Positions 7,336-13,650 are shown, numbered from the stretch's first letter. The stretch is DNA of 14,039 nt from JAVEVF01 sp034005175 (GCA_034005175.1 JAVEVF010000047.1:1-14039), one strand, 5' to 3'. The notes: generated by a model not told the origin, from the sequence alone. Made by a program: numbers and translations.

Positions 7336-8835
7336 GTGACGATTCGCCTGTACAACACCCTCACGCGTCGCAAGGAGGAGTTCGTGCCGCGCGACGAGGG
7401 CGCTGTCTCCATCTACACGTGCGGGCCGACCGTGTACAACCATGTCCATATCGGAAACGCTCGCACCTTCTTGTCGTTCGACGTCATCCGCCGCTATCTG
7501 CAATGGCGGGGATTTGACGTGACGTTCGTGCAGAACATCACTGATGTCGACGACAAGATCATCGCGCGTGCGGCAGAGGAAGGCTCGACCGCCGAGCACA
7601 TTGCCCAGGTCTATACCGATGCGTTTCTTGATGTCATGCGCAGGCTCGGCGTGCAGCCTCCGGATGTGCAGCCACGTGCCACACAGACGATTCCCGACAT
7701 GATTGAGATGGTAGAACTGCTCATCGAGCGCGGCCACGCGTACGTCGTCGACGGCGACGTGTACTTCTCCGTGCGCTCATTTCCCGAGTACGGCAAGCTT
7801 TCCGGTCGCGACATCGACGAGATGCGCTCGGGGGCACGGGTCCAAGTCGATGAGCGCAAACGCGACCCGTTTGACTTCTCTCTCTGGAAATCCGCCAAGC
7901 CAGGTGAGCCGCACTGGCCGAGTCCGTGGGGTGAAGGGCGGCCGGGCTGGCACCTGGAGTGTTCGGTGATGTCGGAACGAGAACTTGGCCCCTCGTTCGA
8001 TATACACGGCGGCGCGTCCGACCTCATCTTCCCCCATCACGAGAACGAGATCGCGCAGTCTGAGGCGGCGACCGGCCAACCGTTCGCACGCTATTGGCTG
8101 CACGGCGGCTTGCTCCAGGTCAACGCGGAGAAGATGAGCAAGTCGCTCGGCAACTTCATGCTCCTTCGTGACCTGCTCGAGGAGTACGACGCTCCGGTGA
8201 TTCGGATGCTTATGTTGCAGACGCATTATCGCAGCCCTCTGGACTTCTCGATGGAGCGTCTCAACGAGGCGAAGTCAGCATACGATCGGCTCGCCACGCT
8301 CGTGCGCAACATCCGCTGGGCGCGAGGGACGACACCATCACAGGCTGGGGCTACAGAACCGGAGCGTGAGTCGCTCTCCCAGGCGGTCTCTGTTGCGCGT
8401 GATCGATTTGTGACTGACATGGATGATGATTTCAATACGGCAGGCGCTCTCGGCGGTCTGTTTGAGCTCGCGCGCGCCGCCAATGCTTTCATGACCGAGC
8501 ACAGTTCCGGGCTCTCAGCGGCGGATCTTGTTGTTCTCGGCGAGGTGGAGATGGCGCTGGTGGAGTTGCTCGGCGCACTGGGTGTGGCAATCGTGCAGAA
8601 GACGAGCACACACGTTCTTCCAGCCGAGGTCATCGATCTTGCCGGTCATCTCGCCGGATACTCGGGCACCAGCACGGACGAGGCCGTGGAGGCGCTGCTA
8701 TCTGCACGGTCAGTCGCGCGAGTCGAGCGCAACTGGGCTGCTGCCGATGCGGTGCGTGATGGTCTGGCCGCTCTCGGCATCGTGGTTGAAGATACACCGC
8801 AAGGCGCGCGTGTCATCCTCCAACAGGGGAGCTGA
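7336..8835 (+). CDS. cysS: Cysteinyl-tRNA synthetase
   Basis: Class I aminoacyl-tRNA synthetase charging tRNA-Cys with cysteine. With the GTG start at 7336 it is 499 aa and begins MTIRLYNTLTRR, as family members do; a GAGAGGGAGA ribosome site at 7321-7330 supports it. The reading frame is open further upstream to ATG 7186, but that would overlap cysE by 122 bases and add an unrelated Arg/Gln-rich stretch. Zinc ligands Cys29, Cys209, His234 and Glu238 are all present, with the HIGN version of the HIGH motif at 38-41 and KMSKS at 266-270. The C-terminal helical anticodon-binding part is complete. The stop is 4 bases before rlmB. Bacillus has mrnC after cysS; it is absent here. Confidence 0.97.
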   Translation: MTIRLYNTLTRRKEEFVPRDEGAVSIYTCGPTVYNHVHIGNARTFLSFDVIRRYLQWRGFDVTFVQNITDVDDKIIARAAEEGSTAEHIAQVYTDAFLDVMRRLGVQPPDVQPRATQTIPDMIEMVELLIERGHAYVVDGDVYFSVRSFPEYGKLSGRDIDEMRSGARVQVDERKRDPFDFSLWKSAKPGEPHWPSPWGEGRPGWHLECSVMSERELGPSFDIHGGASDLIFPHHENEIAQSEAATGQPFARYWLHGGLLQVNAEKMSKSLGNFMLLRDLLEEYDAPVIRMLMLQTHYRSPLDFSMERLNEAKSAYDRLATLVRNIRWARGTTPSQAGATEPERESLSQAVSVARDRFVTDMDDDFNTAGALGGLFELARAANAFMTEHSSGLSAADLVVLGEVEMALVELLGALGVAIVQKTSTHVLPAEVIDLAGHLAGYSGTSTDEAVEALLSARSVARVERNWAAADAVRDGLAALGIVVEDTPQGARVILQQGS

Positions 8836-8839
8836 GATC

Positions 8840-9577
8840 GTGAACGCGGCGATCGAAGGGCGTAACGCCGTGCTTGAGGCGCTGCGTGCGGGGGTGCCGA
8901 TCACCGCTGTTCTGATCGCCTCAGGAACGGAGGGCAAGCCCATCGACGAGGTTCGCCGGCTTGCTGCCGAGCGAGGTGTTCCCGTGCGCACGGTCGCTCG
9001 GGCCATGCTTGATGAGCGCAGCGTTCGCGGTGCGCATCAGGGTGTGGCAGCAGATGTAGCGCCCTTCGCATACGAGCCCATCGAAGAGATCCTGCGCTCG
9101 GTGAAAGAGCGCACATCAAGTCTCGTGGTCGTGCTTGACCACGTGACTGACGAAGGGAACCTCGGAGCAGTGGCGCGTTCGCTGGAGGTTGCGGGCGCTG
9201 ACGCCCTTGTCATTCCAAAGGCGCGCTCCGCCGCTATCGGTGCGGCAGCTTACAAGACTTCCGCTGGCGCGCTCGCCCACTTGCCAGTTGCGCGGGAGCC
9301 CAACCTCGTGCGCGCGCTGGAACGTCTGAAAACGGCAGGATACTGGATCGCTGGAGCGACAGAGAAGGCGGATCTTCTCGTCTGGGATGCACCGATGGAA
9401 GGCCGTCTCGTGCTGGTCATGGGGTCAGAGAGCAGGGGGCTTTCGCGTCTCGTGCTGGAAACGTGCGACTTTCTCGTCCGTTTGCCGGTTGCTGGCGCTG
9501 TAGGCTCTCTCAATGTCGCGCAGGCAGCGACGGTTCTCGCGTTTGAGTGGGTGCGCAGAACCCGTGGTATCGGGTGA
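8840..9577 (+). CDS. rlmB: 23S rRNA 2'-O-methyltransferase, RlmB/TrmH (SpoU) family
   Basis: SPOUT methyltransferase predicted to 2'-O-methylate a 23S rRNA guanosine using SAM. From GTG 8840 it is 245 aa with an N-terminal substrate-binding domain (about 1-80) and a C-terminal knotted domain carrying the three SpoU motifs: DEGNLGAVARSLE with Asn107 and Arg113, LVMGSESRGL with Glu197 (about 192-201), and LPVAGAVGSLNVAQAA (215-230). The start is set by an AGGGGAG site at 8825-8831, 8 bases upstream; the same frame runs open to 8528, but that stretch is a shadow of cysS. It overlaps yacP by GTGA. Orthology to Bacillus yacO/rlmB is backed by position; the exact target nucleotide is inferred and a tRNA-modifying paralogue cannot be excluded. 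Confidence 0.93.
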   Translation: MNAAIEGRNAVLEALRAGVPITAVLIASGTEGKPIDEVRRLAAERGVPVRTVARAMLDERSVRGAHQGVAADVAPFAYEPIEEILRSVKERTSSLVVVLDHVTDEGNLGAVARSLEVAGADALVIPKARSAAIGAAAYKTSAGALAHLPVAREPNLVRALERLKTAGYWIAGATEKADLLVWDAPMEGRLVLVMGSESRGLSRLVLETCDFLVRLPVAGAVGSLNVAQAATVLAFEWVRRTRGIG

Positions 9578-10089
9578 GTCGCAAGCGTGCGTTCATCGTC
9601 GATGGCTACAACGTGCTGCGGCGCGGGGTACCATATTCGATGATTGCTGCAGAAGATCTCGATGCCGCCCGCACTCGGCTCGTCTCTGACATCGCAGCAT
9701 TCGCTCAGGGCGAGATCGACGTCATCGTGGTGTTTGACGGGGCCGGCAATCCCCATTCCGATGGAGCTCCGCATGACGTCGCAGGGTTGACGGTCATCTT
9801 CTCCCCGTATGCAGTGGATGCAGATACGGTGATCGAACACGCGGCTCTTGCCGAGCGCGCCACAGGAGCCGACGTCACGGTGGTCACATCGGACGCGCAG
9901 ACGCAGTGGGCTGTCATGGGCATGGGCGTGGCACGTATGTCATCGGACGAGTTCATCACTGAGCTTGCGGGGGAGCGTGCTGAGTACCGACATGCCATGC
10001 CTTCCGGGGCTGGCAAGTCCACGGTATCTGAGCGCATCGATTCCGATGTGGCAGCTGCCCTAGCGCGCTGGGCCAGGGGGGAACCCTAG
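9574..10089 (+). CDS. yacP: NYN (PIN-like) domain RNase, YacP/Rae1 family
   Basis: Predicted metal-dependent endoribonuclease; the Bacillus orthologue (Rae1) cleaves mRNA in the ribosome A site. The protein is 171 aa from GTG 9574. Family features include the opening strand with DGYNVL (Asp10, Asn13), VVFDGAGN (Asp55), the SPYAVDADTVIE segment with Asp82 and Asp84, and VVTSDAQT (Asp107), giving an acidic cluster as expected for a PIN-like active site. The GTG shares its last two bases with the rlmB stop (GTGA), so translation is probably coupled; an in-frame GTG at 9547 would add nine residues not typical of the family. It lies directly before sigH as in Bacillus. The C-terminal 25 residues are variable. 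Confidence 0.9.
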   Translation: MSRKRAFIVDGYNVLRRGVPYSMIAAEDLDAARTRLVSDIAAFAQGEIDVIVVFDGAGNPHSDGAPHDVAGLTVIFSPYAVDADTVIEHAALAERATGADVTVVTSDAQTQWAVMGMGVARMSSDEFITELAGERAEYRHAMPSGAGKSTVSERIDSDVAAALARWARGEP

Positions 10090-10142
10090 CGCTTCGGGCG
10101 ACGTCCGAAAGCCATCAGGTTTCTTCAGTCTCATGCAAAACC

Positions 10143-10172
10143 GTTGACAGTTCGTCAACAAACTGTGATGTT
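10143..10172 (+). promoter_or_regulatory. Candidate sigH promoter overlapped by inverted repeats
   Basis: A perfect TTGACA (10144-10149) is followed by a 17-base spacer and a weak GATGTT with TGT before it (extended -10). The -35 is embedded in GTTGAC-AGTTC-GTCAAC (10143-10159), a perfect inverted repeat with 6-bp arms. A second perfect repeat, ACAGTT (10147-10152) and AACTGT (10161-10166), interlocks with it. A dimeric regulator could bind here and block RNA polymerase; the regulator is unknown. Confidence 0.45.
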
Positions 10173-10185
10173 CGACACTAGCCAA

Positions 10186-10206
10186 GGCGCCGCTGCCGGC
10201 GGCGCC
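10186..10206 (+). other. GC-rich hairpin in the sigH leader
   Basis: GGCGCCGC (10186-10193), loop TGCCG, GCGGCGCC (10199-10206): a perfect 8-bp stem. It is followed by a pyrimidine-rich stretch without a T-run, so it is not a standard terminator for yacP. It lies close to the expected 5' end of a transcript from the candidate promoter just upstream, and 34 bases before the sigH ribosome-binding site; it could stabilise the mRNA 5' end, pause polymerase, or act as an imperfect terminator. Confidence 0.5.
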
Positions 10207-10254
10207 ATCCTTCCCCTCAAGCGACAACGGGGGTATACACGGGAGGGATTGTGA

Positions 10255-10905
10255 GTGAACGCACAAGTGCAGGGAGCGTACACGCCTGGTAGCGTACGCA
10301 CCGCCGAACTCGATCTTGTCATGGCTGCCCGACAGGGCGACCAGAGAGCATCGAGCATGCTCGTGAGGAAGTACCGCAGCCTGGTGCGCTGCAAAGCGCG
10401 CTCGTACTTCCTTGTGGGCGGGGATCGCGAGGACGTGATACAAGAAGGCCTTATCGGCTTGTTCAAGGCCATCCGAGATTACGATCCTTCGCGTCAGTCG
10501 AGCTTCCGTTCGTTCGCGGAGCTTTGTGTGACGCGCCAGATGATCACCGCTATCAAGACAGCCACCCGCCAGAAGCACACCCCTCTCAACGGGTATATCT
10601 CGTTCAGCCGTCCGGCTACTGCCGAGGAGGATGGTGAGCGGTTGCTTGAAGACATCCTTGCGGCGAAGGAAGTCTGCGACCCCGCTGAGATCGTCATCTC
10701 GGCCTGGGAAGGCGACTTCATCCGCAAGGGTTTCACCGAATCCCTCTCACCCTTCGAGTCCAGGGTCCTCTCCATGTACGTGCAAGGCCATTCGTACCAG
10801 GAGATCGCTGACGAACTCGGCCGTCATACCAAGTCTGTCGACAACGCGCTGCAGCGAGTGAAGCGCAAGATGGAGACACAGATCGACCGCTGCCGCATGT
10901 GCTGA
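10255..10905 (+). CDS. sigH: RNA polymerase sigma factor SigH (sigma-70 family, sigma-30 type)
   Basis: Alternative sigma factor resembling Bacillus SigH, which drives transition-state, competence and early sporulation genes there. The 216 aa length matches. Region 2 (residues about 35-112) includes GGDREDVIQEGLIGLFKAIR for core binding and -10 recognition, and FAELCVTRQMITAIKTATRQ, almost identical to the Bacillus sequence; region 4 (about 166-207) contains the YQEIADELGRHTKSVDNALQ helix-turn-helix for the -35. This is clearly not an ECF sigma factor, although the name sigH is used for one in Mycobacterium. Start GTG 10255 has GGGAGGG at 10241-10247, 7 bases upstream; a nearby GTG at 10251 is out of frame. 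What it controls in this organism cannot be read from the window. Confidence 0.95.
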   Translation: MNAQVQGAYTPGSVRTAELDLVMAARQGDQRASSMLVRKYRSLVRCKARSYFLVGGDREDVIQEGLIGLFKAIRDYDPSRQSSFRSFAELCVTRQMITAIKTATRQKHTPLNGYISFSRPATAEEDGERLLEDILAAKEVCDPAEIVISAWEGDFIRKGFTESLSPFESRVLSMYVQGHSYQEIADELGRHTKSVDNALQRVKRKMETQIDRCRMC

Positions 10906-10911
10906 TGTCGG

Positions 10912-10941
10912 GTGGCAGAGCGGGTGTGTCGCGGCTACAAT
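10912..10941 (+). promoter_or_regulatory. Candidate promoter of tRNA-Thr(UGU)
   Basis: GTGGCA (10912-10917), an 18-base spacer and TACAAT (10936-10941), which matches the -10 consensus at 5 of 6 positions. It ends 10 bases before the mature tRNA 5' end, as expected for a directly transcribed tRNA with a very short leader. Confidence 0.5.
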
Positions 10942-10951
10942 AGGGCGCGCC

Positions 10952-11027
10952 GCTGGCGTAGCTCAATTGGCAGAGCAACTGCCTTGTAAGCAGTAGGTTG
11001 TGGGTTCGAGTCCCTCCGCCAGCTCCA
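10952..11027 (+). tRNA. tRNA-Thr (anticodon UGU)
   Basis: Complete cloverleaf: acceptor GCTGGCG/CGCCAGC, D arm GCTC/GAGC, anticodon stem ACTGC/GCAGT with loop CTTGTAA giving anticodon TGT (reads ACA), T loop TTCGAGT, discriminator T and encoded CCA at 11025-11027. The T stem GTGGG/CCCTC contains one T-T mismatch (positions 50 and 64). The gene follows sigH after 46 bases. Confidence 0.96.
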
Positions 11028-11037
11028 TGAATACCGC

Positions 11038-11062
11038 AGGCTCCGGCATCATGCCGGAGCCT
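11038..11062. terminator. Hairpin between convergent tRNA-Thr and cyclase genes
   Basis: GGCTCCGGC (11039-11047), loop ATCAT, GCCGGAGCC (11053-11061): a perfect 9-bp stem that can close one more A-T pair. It lies 11 bases past the tRNA-Thr CCA end on the + strand, and the cyclase stop codon (complement of 11049-11051) is in its loop, so one hairpin could end both convergent transcripts. Neither side has a T-run, so intrinsic termination is not assured. Confidence 0.55.
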
Positions 11063-12605
11063 TGACGTTCGATGGGCCCTTCGTTGCCGATACCGTGGTT
11101 TCGTGTGCGGGCACGTGGAGGCGTGAGGTCACCACCGCCACCTCCACCTGACCGGAGATGTTGTGCAGCTCATGCAAGCCGCGCGGTTCGGTGGCGATGT
11201 CGAATGGTGCGACTGTGTCGGCCACGTCGCGGGAGACGTAGACCTCGCCGCCATCGGCAAGCTGCATGATCCGAGCAGCGAGATTGATGGCTTCGCCGAC
11301 GAAGGGGCGGCCATCACAGTCGACCACGACCTCGCCACGTGCGATTCCTGCCCGCACCACGATCTCTTGTCCGGGCGTCGCAGAACGGTTATGGGCGGCA
11401 AGCGATTCTTGCATGGCGATGGCGGCACGCACAGCGGCGAGAGGGTCAGCGAATGCGGCAACAAGCCCGTCGCCGCCGGCTGGGACTCCGTTACCGCAGT
11501 ACGCTGCGACGATTGGCAGTAGGAGCTTGCGCTGACGCTGTATCACCCTCGCCGACACGAGACTACCGGCGGACTCGGTGAGCGCGGAGAAGGCCTGCAT
11601 GTCGGTGATGAGCACCGTCGCGGTCGTGACGTGCTTGCTGGTGAGTTCATCCTCGGCCTGAGCGATTGTCTGGAGGAGGGCGTCCACGTCTCTATGCGGG
11701 CGTGAGGATCGTGCAACGGTACCTGGTCGCGGCGCCGGAGGGAAGATCCACTCGCGCAAGACGACTGCCGACAGGCCGAGCGCGAGCGAGGCTGCGAATG
11801 CGCTTCTCACTCCTGAATCCGGCAGCGCATCGTTCATGCCGAGCACCGCGACATGAGCTAGTGCGGTGGTCGTTACGCCTGCAGCCACCGCGATGAGCGC
11901 GGAGGCCGCGCGGCGGGGGTGTCTTGCCGGCCGCACGAGCAGACCCGCAACGGCTGCTCCGCCGACCCAGGCCGCAACCTGTCCGATGATGAGCGGTATC
12001 GCATCTCCGGCGGGCAACACGCCAAGCAAGGGGGCGGGGTCAAGCGCTTGCACCGACGACGCTAACCACGCCAGTCCGATGAGATCCGCGGGGGGAGATG
12101 TGATGCCAGCAAGACCGGGACCCGCCGCAGCGGATGCGACCATGCCCACGTGCGTGTGGGCGGCAAGGATCGCAGCCGCTTGGACGCACAGGCACGCAAG
12201 GGCCGCCGCCCCGGCGCCAGCTGCAGGTCCGAGAAGGAAGCCAGCAAGCGCTGCGATCGCCCAGACCGGGCCGGCCGCGGCGAGGACGACAGCACCGCCG
12301 ATCAGGAGATACACAGTGCCTGATCTGCGCGCAAGGAAGGGGAAGAACACGGCGGCACAGAGCAGGAACACCATGCCAGTGAAGACATCGGCAGCAAGCA
12401 GGGGAAGCGCCACCAGACCAAGCGAGAGCGCAACACCCAAGTCAGGGGAGATGAAACCTGCGATCCCAGTCGCTGCTGCCAGGAGGGGGATGAGCGGTGC
12501 GGGCGTGAAAGACAGCGTCAGCAGCAACGGCCACGTCAGTGCGAAGTAAACCATCCCCACCAGGCCGCGGTGGACGTGGGAGCTCAGGGATAGGTCGATG
12601 GCCAT
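11049..12605 (-). CDS. Membrane-bound class III adenylate/guanylate cyclase domain protein
   Basis: Predicted to make a cyclic nucleotide from ATP or GTP at the membrane. The 518 aa protein has an N-terminal half of about 8-10 hydrophobic segments (residues ~14-285, Ala/Leu/Gly-rich, no named sensor domain recognised), a short helical linker (~303-325), and a C-terminal class III cyclase domain (~327-495). Metal-binding aspartates are present (Asp335 in VLITDMQAF, Asp379 in GGDGLVAAF), as are the transition-state Asn441 and Arg445 in INLAARI. The two purine-selecting positions, usually Lys and Asp/Thr, are Pro375 and Pro434, so nucleotide choice cannot be predicted. ATG at 12605 is chosen because GGAGAG lies 7 bases upstream; the frame stays open to 12767 but that part overlaps the divergent gene. 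It faces a cyclic-nucleotide-binding gene 119 bases away. Confidence 0.9.
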   Translation of the reverse strand: MAIDLSLSSHVHRGLVGMVYFALTWPLLLTLSFTPAPLIPLLAAATGIAGFISPDLGVALSLGLVALPLLAADVFTGMVFLLCAAVFFPFLARRSGTVYLLIGGAVVLAAAGPVWAIAALAGFLLGPAAGAGAAALACLCVQAAAILAAHTHVGMVASAAAGPGLAGITSPPADLIGLAWLASSVQALDPAPLLGVLPAGDAIPLIIGQVAAWVGGAAVAGLLVRPARHPRRAASALIAVAAGVTTTALAHVAVLGMNDALPDSGVRSAFAASLALGLSAVVLREWIFPPAPRPGTVARSSRPHRDVDALLQTIAQAEDELTSKHVTTATVLITDMQAFSALTESAGSLVSARVIQRQRKLLLPIVAAYCGNGVPAGGDGLVAAFADPLAAVRAAIAMQESLAAHNRSATPGQEIVVRAGIARGEVVVDCDGRPFVGEAINLAARIMQLADGGEVYVSRDVADTVAPFDIATEPRGLHELHNISGQVEVAVVTSRLHVPAHETTVSATKGPSNVKAPA

Positions 12606-12724
12606 AGTGCGGCTCTCCGTTGGATCATACAACCCGCCAACCAGGCGCGCCGTTCGCATCACTCTCGCTGGTGTAGAGTATCGGCGTAGGATCGTGTCAG
12701 GTTGAGCCGCCGAGGAGGACGCTG
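12606..12724. promoter_or_regulatory. Divergent intergenic region between cyclase and cNMP-binding gene
   Basis: This 119-base gap must hold the control signals for both divergent genes. Clear ribosome-binding sites are visible: GGAGAG for the cyclase (complement of 12613-12618) and GAGGAGG at 12712-12718 for the effector. -10-like hexamers for the + strand gene (TAGAGT 12674-12679, TAGGAT 12687-12692) lack a good -35 partner, so no promoter is called with confidence. I see no CRP-type palindrome. Confidence 0.5.
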
Positions 12725-13138
12725 ATGGGCTATGAGCAGATTCTTGCTCGCGTTCCACTGTTCGCACGTTGCACGCCAGACGAGCTTGCCAGCCTCACTG
12801 CACTCGCTCTCGTCAATGAGTTCTCTGCCGAGCAGATCATCGTGACCCAAAACACTCCTGGTACGGCGTTCTACGTGATTCTGGAGGGGCATGTCGAGGT
12901 GGTACGCGATGGCGAGTCCATCAGTACCTTGGGACCGGGTGAGTTTTTCGGGGAGATGTCGCTCATGGATAGCGCGCCGCGCTCGGCGACGATTCGCGCG
13001 GCTGAGCCCACTCGCTGCATGATGCTCTCAAGCTGGGATTTCCGCGCGGCGCTTGAGCGTCATCCCACCATCGCCGTGAAGCTGCTTGAGGTCCTCACGC
13101 AGCGGCTCCGTGCGGCGGACGCGCTCACGGACGGCTAG
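12725..13138 (+). CDS. Stand-alone cyclic nucleotide-binding domain protein
   Basis: Small 137 aa protein consisting of a single CRP/PKA-type cyclic-nucleotide-binding domain and nothing else. The beta-roll runs from about residue 25 to 100, with the phosphate-binding cassette FGEMSLMDSAPRSATI (75-90); the conserved Glu77 and Arg86, which contact the ribose and cyclic phosphate, are both present. Helices flank the roll, ending at about 130. There is no helix-turn-helix, kinase or channel region, so it is not a CRP-like transcription factor; it may act by binding a partner protein. ATG 12725 follows GAGGAGG by 6 bases. It is divergent from the cyclase, making it the obvious candidate receptor for that enzyme's product, although this is inferred from position only. 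Partner and output are unknown. Confidence 0.9.
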   Translation: MGYEQILARVPLFARCTPDELASLTALALVNEFSAEQIIVTQNTPGTAFYVILEGHVEVVRDGESISTLGPGEFFGEMSLMDSAPRSATIRAAEPTRCMMLSSWDFRAALERHPTIAVKLLEVLTQRLRAADALTDG

Positions 13139-13319
13139 GTGAGTGTTGTGCCCATACTATGCGTGTAAACAGTGGAGCTTGTGTGGGGGATAGCGATACG
13201 CCCGGTGGCGTTGTCGTCGTTGACACTCGGAGAATCGATGGAGTACTATCCGTATGCTTTCTGCCGGAGCCTGTTTCGGCATGCAACTTGATAAGCGTAG
13301 AAGAGCGTTTCTTTTTTTT
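13139..13319 (+). promoter_or_regulatory. tRNA-Tyr-Thr-Met promoter and leader
   Basis: The best promoter in the window outside coding DNA: TTGACA (13220-13225), an 18-base spacer, TACTAT (13244-13249). The leader after it can form a stem TGCCGGAG/TTTCGGCA (13262-13281, two G-U pairs, loop CCTG). It ends in TTTCTTTTTTTT (13308-13319) directly against the tRNA-Tyr 5' end. No open reading frame of interest is seen in the 181 bases. Confidence 0.6.
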
Positions 13320-13404
13320 GGGGGTGTGCCCGAGTGGCTAAAGGGGACGGGCTGTAAACCCGTTGGCTATGCCTACCCAGGTTCGAATCCTGGCGCCCCC
13401 ACCA
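13320..13404 (+). tRNA. tRNA-Tyr (anticodon GUA)
   Basis: Class II tRNA with a long variable arm. Acceptor GGGGGTG pairs with CGCCCCC (one T-G wobble), anticodon stem ACGGG/CCCGT with loop CTGTAAA gives GTA (13354-13356), T arm CCAGG-TTCGAAT-CCTGG, discriminator A, encoded CCA at 13402-13404. Confidence 0.97.
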
Positions 13405-13453
13405 GCGATACGCCACGCGTGAGGTATCGACGCCGGTACTCTCGTCGTGTCAT

Positions 13454-13530
<77 letters not shown>

Positions 13531-13574
13531 GTACTACTCGGCTGGCGACACGGATGTGCGCGTCCAACCGATAC

Positions 13575-13650
13575 GGCGGTGTAGCTCAGCGGCTAGAGCA
13601 CACGGTTCATACCCGTGGAGTCACTGGTTCGAATCCAGTCACCGCTACCA
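13575..13650 (+). tRNA. tRNA with CAU anticodon (elongator Met most likely)
   Basis: Acceptor GGCGGTG/CACCGCT (first pair is a G-T wobble), D arm GCTC/GAGC, anticodon stem CACGG/CCGTG with loop TTCATAC giving CAT, T arm ACTGG-TTCGAAT-CCAGT, discriminator A, encoded CCA at 13648-13650. It lacks the three consecutive G-C pairs in the anticodon stem and the C1-A72 mismatch of initiators. Elongator Met is favoured; the lysidine-modified Ile tRNA, which also has CAU in the gene, is not excluded. Confidence 0.9.

Noticed and set aside
8528..8839. Upstream extension of rlmB to 8528
   Set aside because: This stretch lies wholly in another frame of cysS and has a Trp/Arg/Ser-rich shadow composition; GTG 8840 has a proper ribosome site and fits the family length.
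11866..12549. Long + strand open frame opposite the cyclase membrane region
   Set aside because: Ala/Pro/Arg/Thr-rich shadow of an Ala/Gly-rich membrane protein, with no domain or ribosome site.
12624..12629. TATGAT (- strand) as the cyclase -10 element
   Set aside because: The transcription start would fall in the Shine-Dalgarno at 12613-12618, and no -35 is found at a fitting distance.
12606..12767. Upstream extension of the cyclase on the - strand
   Set aside because: It would run through the divergent gap into the start of the cNMP-binding gene; the ATG at 12605 has GGAGAG at ideal distance.
10952..13300. Integrative element using the tRNA-Thr 3' end as attachment site
   Set aside because: No copy of the tRNA-Thr 3' end is found downstream, and no integrase or mobile gene is present between the tRNAs.
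13298..13319. Intrinsic terminator before tRNA-Tyr based on the T-run
   Set aside because: Only a 4-bp AGAA/TTCT stem precedes the T-run, too weak for an intrinsic terminator.
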